The notes under the pieces were generated by a model that worked only from the letters and a program-made list of their open reading frames with translations, was not told the origin of the DNA and did not search any database. Positions 1-6,239 of a stretch of 6,318 nt of DNA are shown here, in pieces. Each line of letters begins with the position of its first letter. The first letter of the stretch is position 1. The DNA is from Opitutaceae bacterium. GTDB lineage: Bacteria > Verrucomicrobiota > Verrucomicrobiia > Opitutales > Opitutaceae. The translations under genes were made by a program, and so were the position numbers. Where the stretch lies: positions 1 through 6,318 of the forward strand of contig SXZN01000089.1 of the NCBI GenBank assembly GCA_005787865.1, written 5' to 3'.

Positions 1-2484
1 CGTTGTGGCCAGCAGCGCGGCCACCGACTGGCCCTGCCACGTGATGGCGAGTACCTCCGGCTTAAAGCGGCGACCCTCACAAACCGCGCAGGGAACGAAC
101 ACATCAGAAAGAAACTGCATCTCGACCCGCTCACTCCCTAATCCTTGGCAGTGGTCGCAGCGACCCTCGCCGGAGTTGAAGGAAAAACTGGAGGCGTTGA
201 AGCCCGCGGCTTGGGCGGCCGGGACCGCCGCATAAAGCTCACGAATTAATTCCCAAGCCTCACAATACAGCGCCGGATTCGATCGCGGCGTGCGGCTGAG
301 CGGCGATTGGTCGACGAGCACCACTTCGCTGAACGCTAAATCAGAATGGATGGATTCGATCGCGGCGGGATCATCAGTTAGCAGTTGGCGCTGGGCCAAA
401 AGACCTTGATGGATGACGTGATTAAGTAAGGTGGATTTACCGGAGCCAGATACCCCGGAGAGACAGACGAAGCGCTGCAGCGGCAGGCGGAAGGAAAGTG
501 CGTGGAGGTTGTGCTTGGACGCGTTCTGAAAATTTAACCAAGGGGCCGTCGCGGTGGATCGGCGGGCGGGGGGTAGCTCGATTTGTTGACGTCCTGACAG
601 GTAAGCCCCGGTGAGGCTGCGGGGAGATTTAAGCAGCGCTGCGAGGTTGCCTTGAAACACGAGGTGCCCGCCCCGCGCACCCGGTTCAGGTCCAATTTCA
701 ATCAAATGATCGGCTGCGCGAATCATCGCTTCATCGTGCTCGACCACGACCACCGTATTGCCGGCGGCGGTGAGGGTGCGAATGATGCTGATCAGACGAT
801 CGATGTCGCGTGGGTGTAAACCGACGGAAGGTTCATCGAGCACGAACAGCGTATCGACGAGCGCGGTGCCGAGGCAGGCGGTCAGATTGACGCGTTGTAC
901 TTCACCGCCGGAAAGGGTGCGGGAGGTGCGGTCGAGCGTGAGATAGCCGAGACCAACCTGTTCCAGATAGCGCAGTCGAGTGACGATCGAGTTATGGGCC
1001 AAGTCCCGTTGGTGCGCGGCTGAGGGGCCGGCTGACGCGCCATTCGAATTGGCCGGCTTGAGCAGGGCGAGGAGGGTGCTGACTGGCAGTTGATAAAGCA
1101 GGGGTAGGGTATAGCCGCGCCATTGCCAGCAGAGGGCTTCGGGTTGCAACCGAGCGCCGTGGCAATCAGGGCATTGGTTGTAGGTGCGATAGCGCGAAAG
1201 AAAAACGCGCACGTGCATTTTGTAGGCACTTTTTTCCAGCCAGCGAAAAAATCCCTTCAGGCCGTACCAATAATCCGGCCAATGCTTTTCTCCCTCACTG
1301 TTATAACCGGGCTCACCCTCGATGAGGTAAGCTTGTTGCGCGGGGCTAAGCCTGGCAAAGGGGACGTGCGTGGGGATGCCTTTTTTTTTGGCGAAAGATA
1401 AAAAATCTTGCTTGGACTCACCGTAGACTGCGCTTTCCCACGGTTTAATCGCGCCCTCATCGATGGAAAGGGATTGGTCGGGGAGGGCGAGCCGGTAGTC
1501 GATTTCTATAATCCGGCCAAATCCGCGACATTTCGGGCAGGCGCCCAGCGGGGAGTTAAAGGAAAACATACCCGGTGAAGCGGCGCGAAAAGTGCGACCG
1601 GTCTGGGGCGAGTGGAGGCCTTGAGAGTAATGCCCGGCGGGTGCGAGGTTATCGGCAGTGAAGAGATAAATCTGGCCTTGGCCGAAATGGAGACAGGTTT
1701 CGGTGGCTTCTTGAAAACGCGTTTGGTGTTCAGTGGTGAGCAGCAAGCGATCTTGGATGACATAAACGAAGGGCCAATCAGGTGCGTCTAAGCTGTCGCG
1801 ATTAGCGGGCGCAGCGGCCGCCAAGGTCGCCAGCAGATCATCAATTTTATGCAGGGTCAGCGTGGCCGCGGGGGCGGGCGCAGCTGACGACTGCTGGGCG
1901 GAGGCGCGGGTGGGCACCAACCCGCGCGTGTAACCTTGGCCTTTGATGCTGGTGAGCATTTCTGGCCACGCGAGGTTGGTCGGGCGCGTGATCCGAAAGC
2001 ATAAGAGTAAGGTGGCGGGCTGGGCGGACGGTCGAAAATGAGCGGCGTACGTTTTTTTCCAGATGGTGGCCGGGGTATCATCTTCGACCGGTTCCCCCGT
2101 GGCGGGATCGTAGCAGGTGGCCACATGACTGAACCAAATTTTGGCGAAATCGGTTAGCTCTGTCATGGTCCCCACGGTGGAACGGGAGGTTTTAACCGTG
2201 TTGGTCTGCTCGATGGCGATCGACGGCCGGATATTTTCAATCGCATCAACCTTAGGCTTATCGAGAAGATCGAGAAACTGGCGGGTGTAGGCCGAGAAAG
2301 TTTCCACGTAGCGGCGCTGGCCCTCGGCGTGCAGTGTATCAAAAACGAGCGATGATTTTCCCGCCCCGCTCAACCCGGTGACGACGATGTAGCGACCGAG
2401 GGGGAGATCTAGGTCGAAGCCTTTGAGGTTGTGCTGGTGAACACCGCGGAGGCGGATGGATTCAGGCGCGGAGGAGGGAGGCAC
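1..2484 (-). CDS. uvrA: Excinuclease ABC subunit A (UvrA), 3' part missing at the window edge
   Basis: UvrA is the damage-sensing ATPase of nucleotide excision repair; it loads UvrB on lesions in the cytoplasm. The minus frame is open from the stop at 2572-2574 to base 1, giving 828 codons from the chosen GTG. Visible in order: Walker A GLSGAGKS (residues 37-44, Lys43), the TSRSTVGTMTEL segment, an Ala/Pro-rich stretch near residues 190-230, FNSPLGACPKC (Cys316, Cys319), the CPDCHGARL segment, signature LSGGE (524-528), Walker B LDEP (Asp550, Glu551), His583, second Walker A GVSGSGKS (Lys683), VDQSPLSRTPRSNP, and an intact second zinc module (Cys776, 779, 799, 802). The second signature and Walker B lie beyond the window. 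No in-frame ATG exists near the N-terminus. GTG at 2484 puts the start just before the conserved SIRLRGV; TTG at 2493 is the alternative, and neither has a clear Shine-Dalgarno. Ser292 and Thr295 replace the first cysteine pair of zinc module 1. It could be a UvrA paralogue rather than the main repair enzyme. Confidence 0.94.
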   Translation of the reverse strand, partial: MPPSSAPESIRLRGVHQHNLKGFDLDLPLGRYIVVTGLSGAGKSSLVFDTLHAEGQRRYVETFSAYTRQFLDLLDKPKVDAIENIRPSIAIEQTNTVKTSRSTVGTMTELTDFAKIWFSHVATCYDPATGEPVEDDTPATIWKKTYAAHFRPSAQPATLLLCFRITRPTNLAWPEMLTSIKGQGYTRGLVPTRASAQQSSAAPAPAATLTLHKIDDLLATLAAAAPANRDSLDAPDWPFVYVIQDRLLLTTEHQTRFQEATETCLHFGQGQIYLFTADNLAPAGHYSQGLHSPQTGRTFRAASPGMFSFNSPLGACPKCRGFGRIIEIDYRLALPDQSLSIDEGAIKPWESAVYGESKQDFLSFAKKKGIPTHVPFARLSPAQQAYLIEGEPGYNSEGEKHWPDYWYGLKGFFRWLEKSAYKMHVRVFLSRYRTYNQCPDCHGARLQPEALCWQWRGYTLPLLYQLPVSTLLALLKPANSNGASAGPSAAHQRDLAHNSIVTRLRYLEQVGLGYLTLDRTSRTLSGGEVQRVNLTACLGTALVDTLFVLDEPSVGLHPRDIDRLISIIRTLTAAGNTVVVVEHDEAMIRAADHLIEIGPEPGARGGHLVFQGNLAALLKSPRSLTGAYLSGRQQIELPPARRSTATAPWLNFQNASKHNLHALSFRLPLQRFVCLSGVSGSGKSTLLNHVIHQGLLAQRQLLTDDPAAIESIHSDLAFSEVVLVDQSPLSRTPRSNPALYCEAWELIRELYAAVPAAQAAGFNASSFSFNSGEGRCDHCQGLGSERVEMQFLSDVFVPCAVCEGRRFKPEVLAITWQGQSVAALLATT

Positions 2485-2586
2485 GGAGGGCAAGAAAGAG
2501 ACGAATTGCGGGAAAGCAACTCGAGCATGCTGATGGCCGCGGCTATGTTCGCCCGTGCGCGCCGGCTCGGTTCAGCGGGCCGTCAG

Positions 2587-3672
2587 CTAAGTCTGGGTCA
2601 GCTCGCGAAAGAGATTTAAATGGGCTTGAACCTGATGGGTCGGGGCAAAATTGGCTTGGGCGTGGCGGCGGCCTTGTTCGGCAAAGCGGTGCCGCAGGGC
2701 GGGCTCGCGAATTAACCTTTCCAGGGCGGCGCCGAAGCCAGTCTGATGGTGGTTGGCAATCAGGTAACCGGAGCGGTCGGGTACAAAGCATTCACCGACG
2801 CCGACGATATCATAAGCTACGGTGGGCAAGCCATGGAGCTGAGCCTCGATTAAAAAATTGGGCAGCGACTCACTCTGAGAAGCTAATACGGCGAGATCCG
2901 CCGCGAGATACAGTGGCGCGGGATTTGATTGGTAACCGAGAAATTTAACGCGCGAGCCGAGGCCAAGGTCATGCGCGAGCCGCGCGCACTGCTTGCGTGC
3001 GGGACCTTCGCCGGCCAGCCAGAGTTGCCAGTCGAGATAGCCGGGCAGTTTTGCGCAAATCTCAATTAATTCGAGTTGATTTTTTTCCGGGCGAAACATG
3101 GCCACATTGAGCAGCACCATCGTAGTGGGATTGGCCTGATGGAGGCGCCGTAGGGCTTGATTGCGGGGGACGTTGGCTTCGGTTGAGCAAAGCACAGAAT
3201 TATGGATAACGGTAATTTGATGAGCGGGGATGTTGTGCTGATCAGTGAGGACGCGTTTAGCCACATGACTGTTCGCCACAATATGGCGGCACCGTTGGAG
3301 GGAGCGCACAAATAAGTAGGGCAAGGGTTTGCCGGTGCGCATGGTGCAAATAACTGCGGCCTGGGGGAGGCGTTGCTGGATGAAGCCAGCGTAGCAGTTG
3401 GCCATTCGGCCCATGCAGAGCACGAGTTGGGGGGCGGCTTCCTCCGCCGCTTTGAGCAGGCCAGGGGCAAACCAATCGAAGTGGGTGTCGAATGATTGGA
3501 GCGCGCGACAGGCGAACGGTTGTTGCTCGCCAGCCCATTCGAGGATGCCCCGTGGGCGGAAGGTGAGCAGCGTCACTTCATGCCCAGCTTGGGCAAACAT
3601 GGTGGCCATGAACACCGATTGGCGTTCAGTGCCGCCACTGCGGAGGTAATCTTGGACGATTAGAATTTTCAT
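2587..3672 (-). CDS. GT4-family glycosyltransferase (GT-B fold), 361 aa
   Basis: This is predicted to transfer a sugar from a nucleotide-activated donor to a glycan or lipid acceptor, probably at the cytoplasmic face of the membrane during surface polysaccharide or glycolipid synthesis. Donor and acceptor cannot be read from sequence. N-terminal half: a Rossmann strand MKILIVQDYL followed by the glycine-rich GGTERQ loop (residues 13-18), as in acceptor domains of GT4 enzymes. Hinge region: NSHVAKRVL (134-142) and VIHNSV (155-160). C-terminal donor domain: VAMFRPEKNQ (190-199; Arg194 and Lys197 are probable donor-phosphate contacts), LAGEGP (219-224), VKFLGY (242-247), and the E-x7-E motif Glu268/Glu276 in ESLPNFLIEA. 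The length is normal and all motifs are present. There is no signal peptide or clear membrane span. ATG at 3670-3672 starts the conserved first strand; only a weak AGAG precedes it. It is divergent from the holin-like gene and lies upstream of uvrA on the same strand, with about 100 bp between them. Confidence 0.9.
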   Translation of the reverse strand: MKILIVQDYLRSGGTERQSVFMATMFAQAGHEVTLLTFRPRGILEWAGEQQPFACRALQSFDTHFDWFAPGLLKAAEEAAPQLVLCMGRMANCYAGFIQQRLPQAAVICTMRTGKPLPYLFVRSLQRCRHIVANSHVAKRVLTDQHNIPAHQITVIHNSVLCSTEANVPRNQALRRLHQANPTTMVLLNVAMFRPEKNQLELIEICAKLPGYLDWQLWLAGEGPARKQCARLAHDLGLGSRVKFLGYQSNPAPLYLAADLAVLASQSESLPNFLIEAQLHGLPTVAYDIVGVGECFVPDRSGYLIANHHQTGFGAALERLIREPALRHRFAEQGRRHAQANFAPTHQVQAHLNLFRELTQT

Positions 3673-3712
3673 TGCTCTGCGGAAAGGAGCGTCAAAGTTT
3701 CTTTATCAAGCA
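3673..3712. promoter_or_regulatory. 40-bp divergent spacer between glycosyltransferase and holin-like genes
   Basis: Both genes start outward from this spacer, so at least one promoter must overlap coding sequence if each has its own. A TAGAAT at 3661-3666 on the plus strand resembles a -10 box (5 of 6 matches) but has no good -35 partner. An AAAGGAG at 3683-3689 looks like a Shine-Dalgarno sequence but stands 23 nt before the ATG at 3713, beyond normal spacing. No strong promoter can be named. Confidence 0.3.
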
Positions 3713-4126
3713 ATGAACAACGCATTCGTCAATCTGCTGCTGCGTGGCTTGATCTTAGCCTTGGGGGTCACGCTGAGTACCCAGTTGGTGGCGGGGATCA
3801 CTTATGATTCGGGCGCCACTCTCTTGGCGGTCGTGCTCGTATTGACCTTTTTTAACGCCGTGCTGAAGCCCATTTTATTGCTTCTCGCGCTGCCTTTTAT
3901 CCTCCTGACGCTTGGCATCGGCACCTGGCTCATTAATGCCTGCTTGTTTTATTTTGCCGGTCGCGTGGTGGAGGGTTTTCACGTGGACAGCTTTAGCTCG
4001 GCCTTGTGGGGTGCGCTCATTGTGAGCCTGACGAGCCTGATTTTGAATCGGTTCATGGCGCCAGGCAAGCCACCGCGGCCGCCGCCGAGCAATCCTGCTA
4101 AACAGGATGATGTGATCGATATCTAG
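3713..4126 (+). CDS. Phage-holin-4-like family (PF04020 type) membrane protein, 137 aa
   Basis: This is a small integral inner-membrane protein. The family is widespread in bacterial chromosomes; its name comes from similarity to a holin class, and its physiological role is not established. Hydrophobic stretches lie near residues 7-26, 34-50, 52-85 (long enough for two close spans) and 95-112. The family pattern is clear: FFNAVLKPILLLLALPFILL (46-65), then LTLGIGTWLINA (65-76), then EGFHVDSFSSALWGALIVSL (87-106). The C-terminal tail from about residue 116 is Pro-rich (PPRPPP) and ends acidic, so it is probably soluble. Length is slightly above the usual 110-130 residues because of this tail. 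ATG at 3713 is the only plausible start in frame. lpdA follows 87 bp downstream on the same strand. No lysis genes are nearby, so a phage role is unlikely here. Confidence 0.87.
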   Translation: MNNAFVNLLLRGLILALGVTLSTQLVAGITYDSGATLLAVVLVLTFFNAVLKPILLLLALPFILLTLGIGTWLINACLFYFAGRVVEGFHVDSFSSALWGALIVSLTSLILNRFMAPGKPPRPPPSNPAKQDDVIDI

Positions 4127-4131
4127 GTTAC

Positions 4132-4154
4132 AGGGAGCGGCGCTAAACTTCCCT
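4132..4154 (+). terminator. Weak stem-loop between the holin-like gene and lpdA
   Basis: AGGGA (4132-4136) can pair with TCCCT (4150-4154) around a 13-nt loop, followed by a broken T-rich stretch (cgTTTccgTTT). The stem is short and the T tract is interrupted, so this is at best a weak intrinsic terminator or pause site. It lies just after the stop codon of the membrane-protein gene. Confidence 0.22.
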
Positions 4155-4213
4155 CGTTTCCGTTTGACGAAAATGGCCGTCATGGTGACGTTGCCCGCTT
4201 AAATCTCTCTATT

Positions 4214-5608
4214 ATGGCAGACGCAATTTACGACTTGGTGATCATCGGGGGCGGTCCAGCTGGCTACGTCGGCGCGATTCGCGCTGGGCAGCTGGGTAAG
4301 AAGGTCGCGGTGATTGAGCAGGAACGCGCGGGCGGCACGTGCCTCAACTGGGGCTGCATTCCCACCAAGGCCTTGCTAAAAAGTGCTGAGCTTTATCGCA
4401 CGATCCAAAAAGCGGATGCTTACGGTCTGAGTGTCACCGGCGCCTCTTTTGATTTCGCCAAAGTGATCGAACGCTCACGGGGCGTCGCCACCCAAATGGC
4501 CAAAGGCGTCGAGTTTCTCCTGAAGAAAAACAAGGTCGATTATTTCGTGGGCCAAGGCTCGGTCACTATTCCGGGCATGGTGGAGATTACCTCCGGCGAA
4601 CACCGGGGTAAATTTTTCCGCACCCAGAATATTCTGCTCTGCACGGGGCAAAAGCCCAAAGCCTTGCCGGGCTTACCGGTGGACGGGGTGCGGGTGATGA
4701 CCTCGCGCGAGGCGCTCGCCGCTAAGACTGCCCCTAAGACGCTGGCTATAATCGGGGCTGGGGCCATCGGCGTGGAATTTGCTTATTTCTTCAATGCCTT
4801 TGGCACGAAGGTTACCCTCATCGAGATGTTGCCACAGGTGCTGCCGGTGGAAGATGAGGAAGTGGCCAAGCTGTTAGAGCGGAGTTTTACCAAACAGGGC
4901 ATGGCCGTTCACACTGGGACTAAGAGCGAAAATATCCGCGTCGGCGCGGCCAGTGTGAAACTCGATCTCGTCAAAGATGGGGTGAAGACTGAACTCGAAG
5001 TCGAGACCGTCTTAGTCGCGATCGGCATTACCTCCGCCCTCGACGGACTCACTTCCACCAAGGTGAAGCTTGAGCTCGAGCGCGGCTTTGTGAAGGTCGG
5101 CGCAGATTATCAAACGAGTACCCCTGGTATTTATGCGGCCGGCGATATTCAGGGTCCGCCGTGGCTGGCGCACGTGGCTTCCTTTCGAGCCGTGCAGGCC
5201 GTGGAGGGGATGTTTGGTCACAGCCAGCCTAAGCAGGTCGGCATTTTCCCGGGCTGTACTTATAGCCAGCCGCAAGTCGCGAGCACGGGCCTCACCGAAA
5301 AAGCCGCCCAGGAGAAGGGGTTGAATTACAAAGTCGGAAAATTCCCCTTCAGCGCCGTCGGCAAGGCCGTCGCGGCCGGCGATACGGAGGGTTTTGTTAA
5401 GGTCATCGCGGACGCGCAGACCGGCGAGATTTATGGGGTGCATATTATTGGCCATGAGGCCACCGAGCTTATCGCAGAATACGGTTTGGCGATGAACCTC
5501 GAGGCGACGATCAACGATGTGCATCATTCCATTCACGCTCATCCGACGCTGTCCGAAGCGCTCGGCGAGGCGGCCCTCGCCACTTTGGGTCGGGCCATTC
5601 ATATCTGA
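4214..5608 (+). CDS. lpdA: Dihydrolipoyl dehydrogenase (E3), 464 aa
   Basis: E3 reoxidises the dihydrolipoyl group of E2 subunits (pyruvate, 2-oxoglutarate or branched-chain dehydrogenase complexes) or of glycine-cleavage H protein, passing electrons through FAD and a redox disulfide to NAD+. It is cytoplasmic and homodimeric. The complete family layout is visible: FAD Rossmann motif GGGPAG (12-17); redox-active CLNWGC (Cys43 and Cys48); CTGQKP (143-148), where ATGSxP is more usual; NAD-binding GAGAIG (181-186) with Glu204 ending the second strand, as expected for NAD preference; second FAD motif GIYAAGD (305-311); CTYSQPQVASTGLTE (348-362); and the C-terminal dimer-interface catalytic motif HAHPTLSE (441-448; His443 and Glu448). 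Length is typical and all catalytic residues are present. ATG at 4214 precedes YDLVIIG in the usual position; no Shine-Dalgarno is seen. No E1 or E2 gene is adjacent, so the partner complex cannot be assigned. Confidence 0.96.
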   Translation: MADAIYDLVIIGGGPAGYVGAIRAGQLGKKVAVIEQERAGGTCLNWGCIPTKALLKSAELYRTIQKADAYGLSVTGASFDFAKVIERSRGVATQMAKGVEFLLKKNKVDYFVGQGSVTIPGMVEITSGEHRGKFFRTQNILLCTGQKPKALPGLPVDGVRVMTSREALAAKTAPKTLAIIGAGAIGVEFAYFFNAFGTKVTLIEMLPQVLPVEDEEVAKLLERSFTKQGMAVHTGTKSENIRVGAASVKLDLVKDGVKTELEVETVLVAIGITSALDGLTSTKVKLELERGFVKVGADYQTSTPGIYAAGDIQGPPWLAHVASFRAVQAVEGMFGHSQPKQVGIFPGCTYSQPQVASTGLTEKAAQEKGLNYKVGKFPFSAVGKAVAAGDTEGFVKVIADAQTGEIYGVHIIGHEATELIAEYGLAMNLEATINDVHHSIHAHPTLSEALGEAALATLGRAIHI

Positions 5609-5732
5609 GTTGAGCAGGGTTAGTCGGCGGGCTTTGGGTCGGCCAGGGATAACGCTTGGTCGGGTGAGACCTTCCTCCCTTTTCGTCCTTATCCCCATTC
5701 CAGACCAAGTGGCGCCCACTTCTGCTGGCCTC

Positions 5733-5757
5733 GTTTGTAACATAATATGTTACAAAC
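5733..5757. promoter_or_regulatory. 25-bp perfect palindrome, likely repressor operator or hairpin
   Basis: Two 12-nt arms, GTTTGTAACATA and TATGTTACAAAC, are exact reverse complements around one central A (5745). The arms are AT-rich within GC-rich surroundings. Pairing can be extended imperfectly outward (CTC with GAG, GG with CC, with single-C bulges). There is no T tract, so a classical intrinsic terminator is unlikely. Its length and symmetry suit an operator for a dimeric helix-turn-helix repressor, 43 bp ahead of the TTG at 5800. No regulator gene lies in the window and the box matches no operator I can name with confidence. Confidence 0.5.
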
Positions 5758-5759
5758 CG

Positions 5760-5799
5760 AGCCCCCCGGCAGGGTGGTTGGTGGTGGGGTGAGGGGGCT
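5760..5799 (+). other. G-rich stem-loop with possible two-tetrad G-quadruplex
   Basis: AGCCCCC at 5760-5766 pairs with GGGGGCT at 5793-5799. The enclosed 26 nt contain successive G runs (5772-5774, 5776-5777, 5780-5781, 5783-5784, 5786-5789) separated by 1-2 nt, a pattern compatible with a two-tetrad quadruplex. The right arm covers GAGGGGG, the only Shine-Dalgarno-like sequence before the TTG at 5800, so the stem could mask translation start. Only two T residues follow the stem, which argues against an efficient intrinsic terminator. Confidence 0.35.
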
Positions 5800-6033
5800 T
5801 TGGCTGGGCGGATAGTTGTTTTCATCCAATGCCTTTTGGCTACTGCCACAGCTCAAGATATCTATCCGACCGCCCTCAGTGCCGTCACTGGCAGCAGCAC
5901 GAATACTCTATGGGCTCCCAGTGGCAGTGGCACTGGCGGATCTGCGGCCTACAGCGTGACTAATTCCCTCGAACTGCAAAGTGCGGCCGATCGAGCCACG
6001 GTCGCGAGCCTAACCGGCAATTTCCTGCGCTGA
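5800..6033 (+). CDS. Possible small exported protein, 77 aa, TTG start
   Basis: I do not recognise this protein. The frame runs from TTG at 5800 to TGA at 6031-6033. The N-terminus reads like a Sec signal peptide: a short basic start (MAGR), a hydrophobic core IVVFIQCLLATA, and an A-T-A site before Gln-Asp near residue 19, leaving a mature chain of about 58 residues. The mature part is rich in Ser, Thr, Gly and Ala (for example SGSGTGG) and ends AADRATVASLTGNFLR, with no cysteines or known motif. GAGGGGG at 5791-5797 may serve as ribosome binding site but is very close to the TTG. It follows the palindrome and G-rich stem-loop and runs convergently toward the tRNA gene. It could also be the remnant of a longer exported protein, or a chance frame in GC-rich DNA. 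Confidence 0.33.
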   Translation: MAGRIVVFIQCLLATATAQDIYPTALSAVTGSSTNTLWAPSGSGTGGSAAYSVTNSLELQSAADRATVASLTGNFLR

Positions 6034-6065
6034 GCCGATCGGGCGCGGACCGCTCAAGTATAAAC

Positions 6066-6140
6066 TGGTGCGAGTGCCGGGAGTCGAACCCGGATCATCA
6101 GCTTCGGAGGCGGATACACTATCCATTGTGCTACACTCGC
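6066..6140 (-). tRNA. tRNA-Arg (anticodon CCG), CCA end encoded
   Basis: Folding the minus strand gives a full cloverleaf of 75 nt including CCA: acceptor GCGAGTG with CACTCGC (perfect 7 bp), D arm GCAC/GTGT with loop AATGGATA, anticodon loop CTCCGAA (anticodon CCG, reading CGG), a 4-nt variable region, T arm CCGGG-TTCGACT-CCCGG, discriminator A73 and encoded CCA (6066-6068). A20 in the D loop and C35 are arginine identity elements. The anticodon stem TCCGC/GCTGA carries one C29-U41 mismatch; the other pairs are sound. No int gene or repeated tRNA 3' end is seen in the window, so there is no sign that the tRNA serves as an integration site here. Confidence 0.93.
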
Positions 6141-6146
6141 AGAGAA

Positions 6147-6202
6147 CCGAACGGACAGCTTTCTCGGGTAGCCCGGCTTTTCAAGCTGTTTTAATCGTTC
6201 GG
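6147..6202 (-). other. Two-part stem-loop just upstream of the tRNA gene
   Basis: Outer arms CCGAACG (6147-6153) and CGTTCGG (6196-6202) are exact complements. Inside, ACAGCTT (6155-6161) pairs exactly with AAGCTGT (6183-6189), and a small CGGG/CCCG hairpin (6165-6168 with 6172-6175) fills the centre. An asymmetric internal loop (1 nt against 6 nt) separates the outer and middle stems. It begins 6 nt before the mature tRNA 5' end, so it may be a processing signal or a terminator for the gene upstream. On the minus strand only a weak TTCTCT follows. Confidence 0.4.
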
Positions 6203-6231
6203 CGGCAACCCACTCTCGGGCTGGTTCCGCC
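6201..6231 (-). terminator. Strong hairpin after the partial gene; terminator-like without T tract
   Basis: GGCGG (6201-6205) pairs with CCGCC (6227-6231), and AACC (6207-6210) with GGTT (6223-6226), making a 9-bp stem with one bulged base (6206) and a 12-nt loop. It lies 8 nt past the minus-strand stop at 6240-6242. No T run follows in either direction, so intrinsic termination is doubtful. It may instead be a transcript-stabilising 3' stem. Confidence 0.35.
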
Positions 6232-6239
6232 CGCCGCGC

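Larger units (their letters stand above)
5609..5799. other. Non-coding region behind lpdA, rich in inverted repeats
   Basis: No convincing gene is seen here. The stretch holds several dyads in a row: CTTGGTC (5655-5661) with GACCAAG (5703-5709); AAGTGG (5707-5712) with CCACTT (5716-5721), loop CGC; the 25-bp palindrome at 5733-5757; and AGCCCCC (5760-5766) with GGGGGCT (5793-5799). The first two share 5707-5709, so they cannot both form fully. None is followed by a proper T tract. If the small ORF at 5800 is not real, this non-coding stretch extends to the tRNA gene at 6066. Confidence 0.6.

Noticed and set aside
1381..1389. Run of nine T as a possible frameshift site in uvrA
   Set aside because: It encodes three Lys codons (AKKK) in the minus frame, and the UvrA frame is continuous on both sides.
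4092..4108. Perfect ATCCTG/CAGGAT hairpin near the end of the membrane-protein gene
   Set aside because: It lies inside the coding sequence, has no T tract and is short enough to arise by chance.
3713..4126. Holin-like gene as a sign of prophage or a lysis cassette
   Set aside because: The family is common on chromosomes, and no endolysin, integrase or structural phage gene is nearby.
4164..4169. TTGACG as a -35 box for lpdA
   Set aside because: No -10-like hexamer lies 16-18 bp downstream; the nearest TATTAT overlaps the start codon.
5012..5743. Long minus-strand open frame (243 codons) over the 3' end of lpdA
   Set aside because: It lies almost wholly opposite the well-supported lpdA coding sequence, has no family resemblance, and is the usual antisense shadow in GC-rich codons.
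5918..5936. CCAGTG/CACTGG dyad and AGTGGC repeats inside the small ORF
   Set aside because: Explained by repeated Ser/Gly codons (SGSGTGG); too short to call a repeat element.
6066..6140. tRNA gene as an integration site for a mobile element
   Set aside because: No repeat of the tRNA 3' end and no integrase was found in the window.
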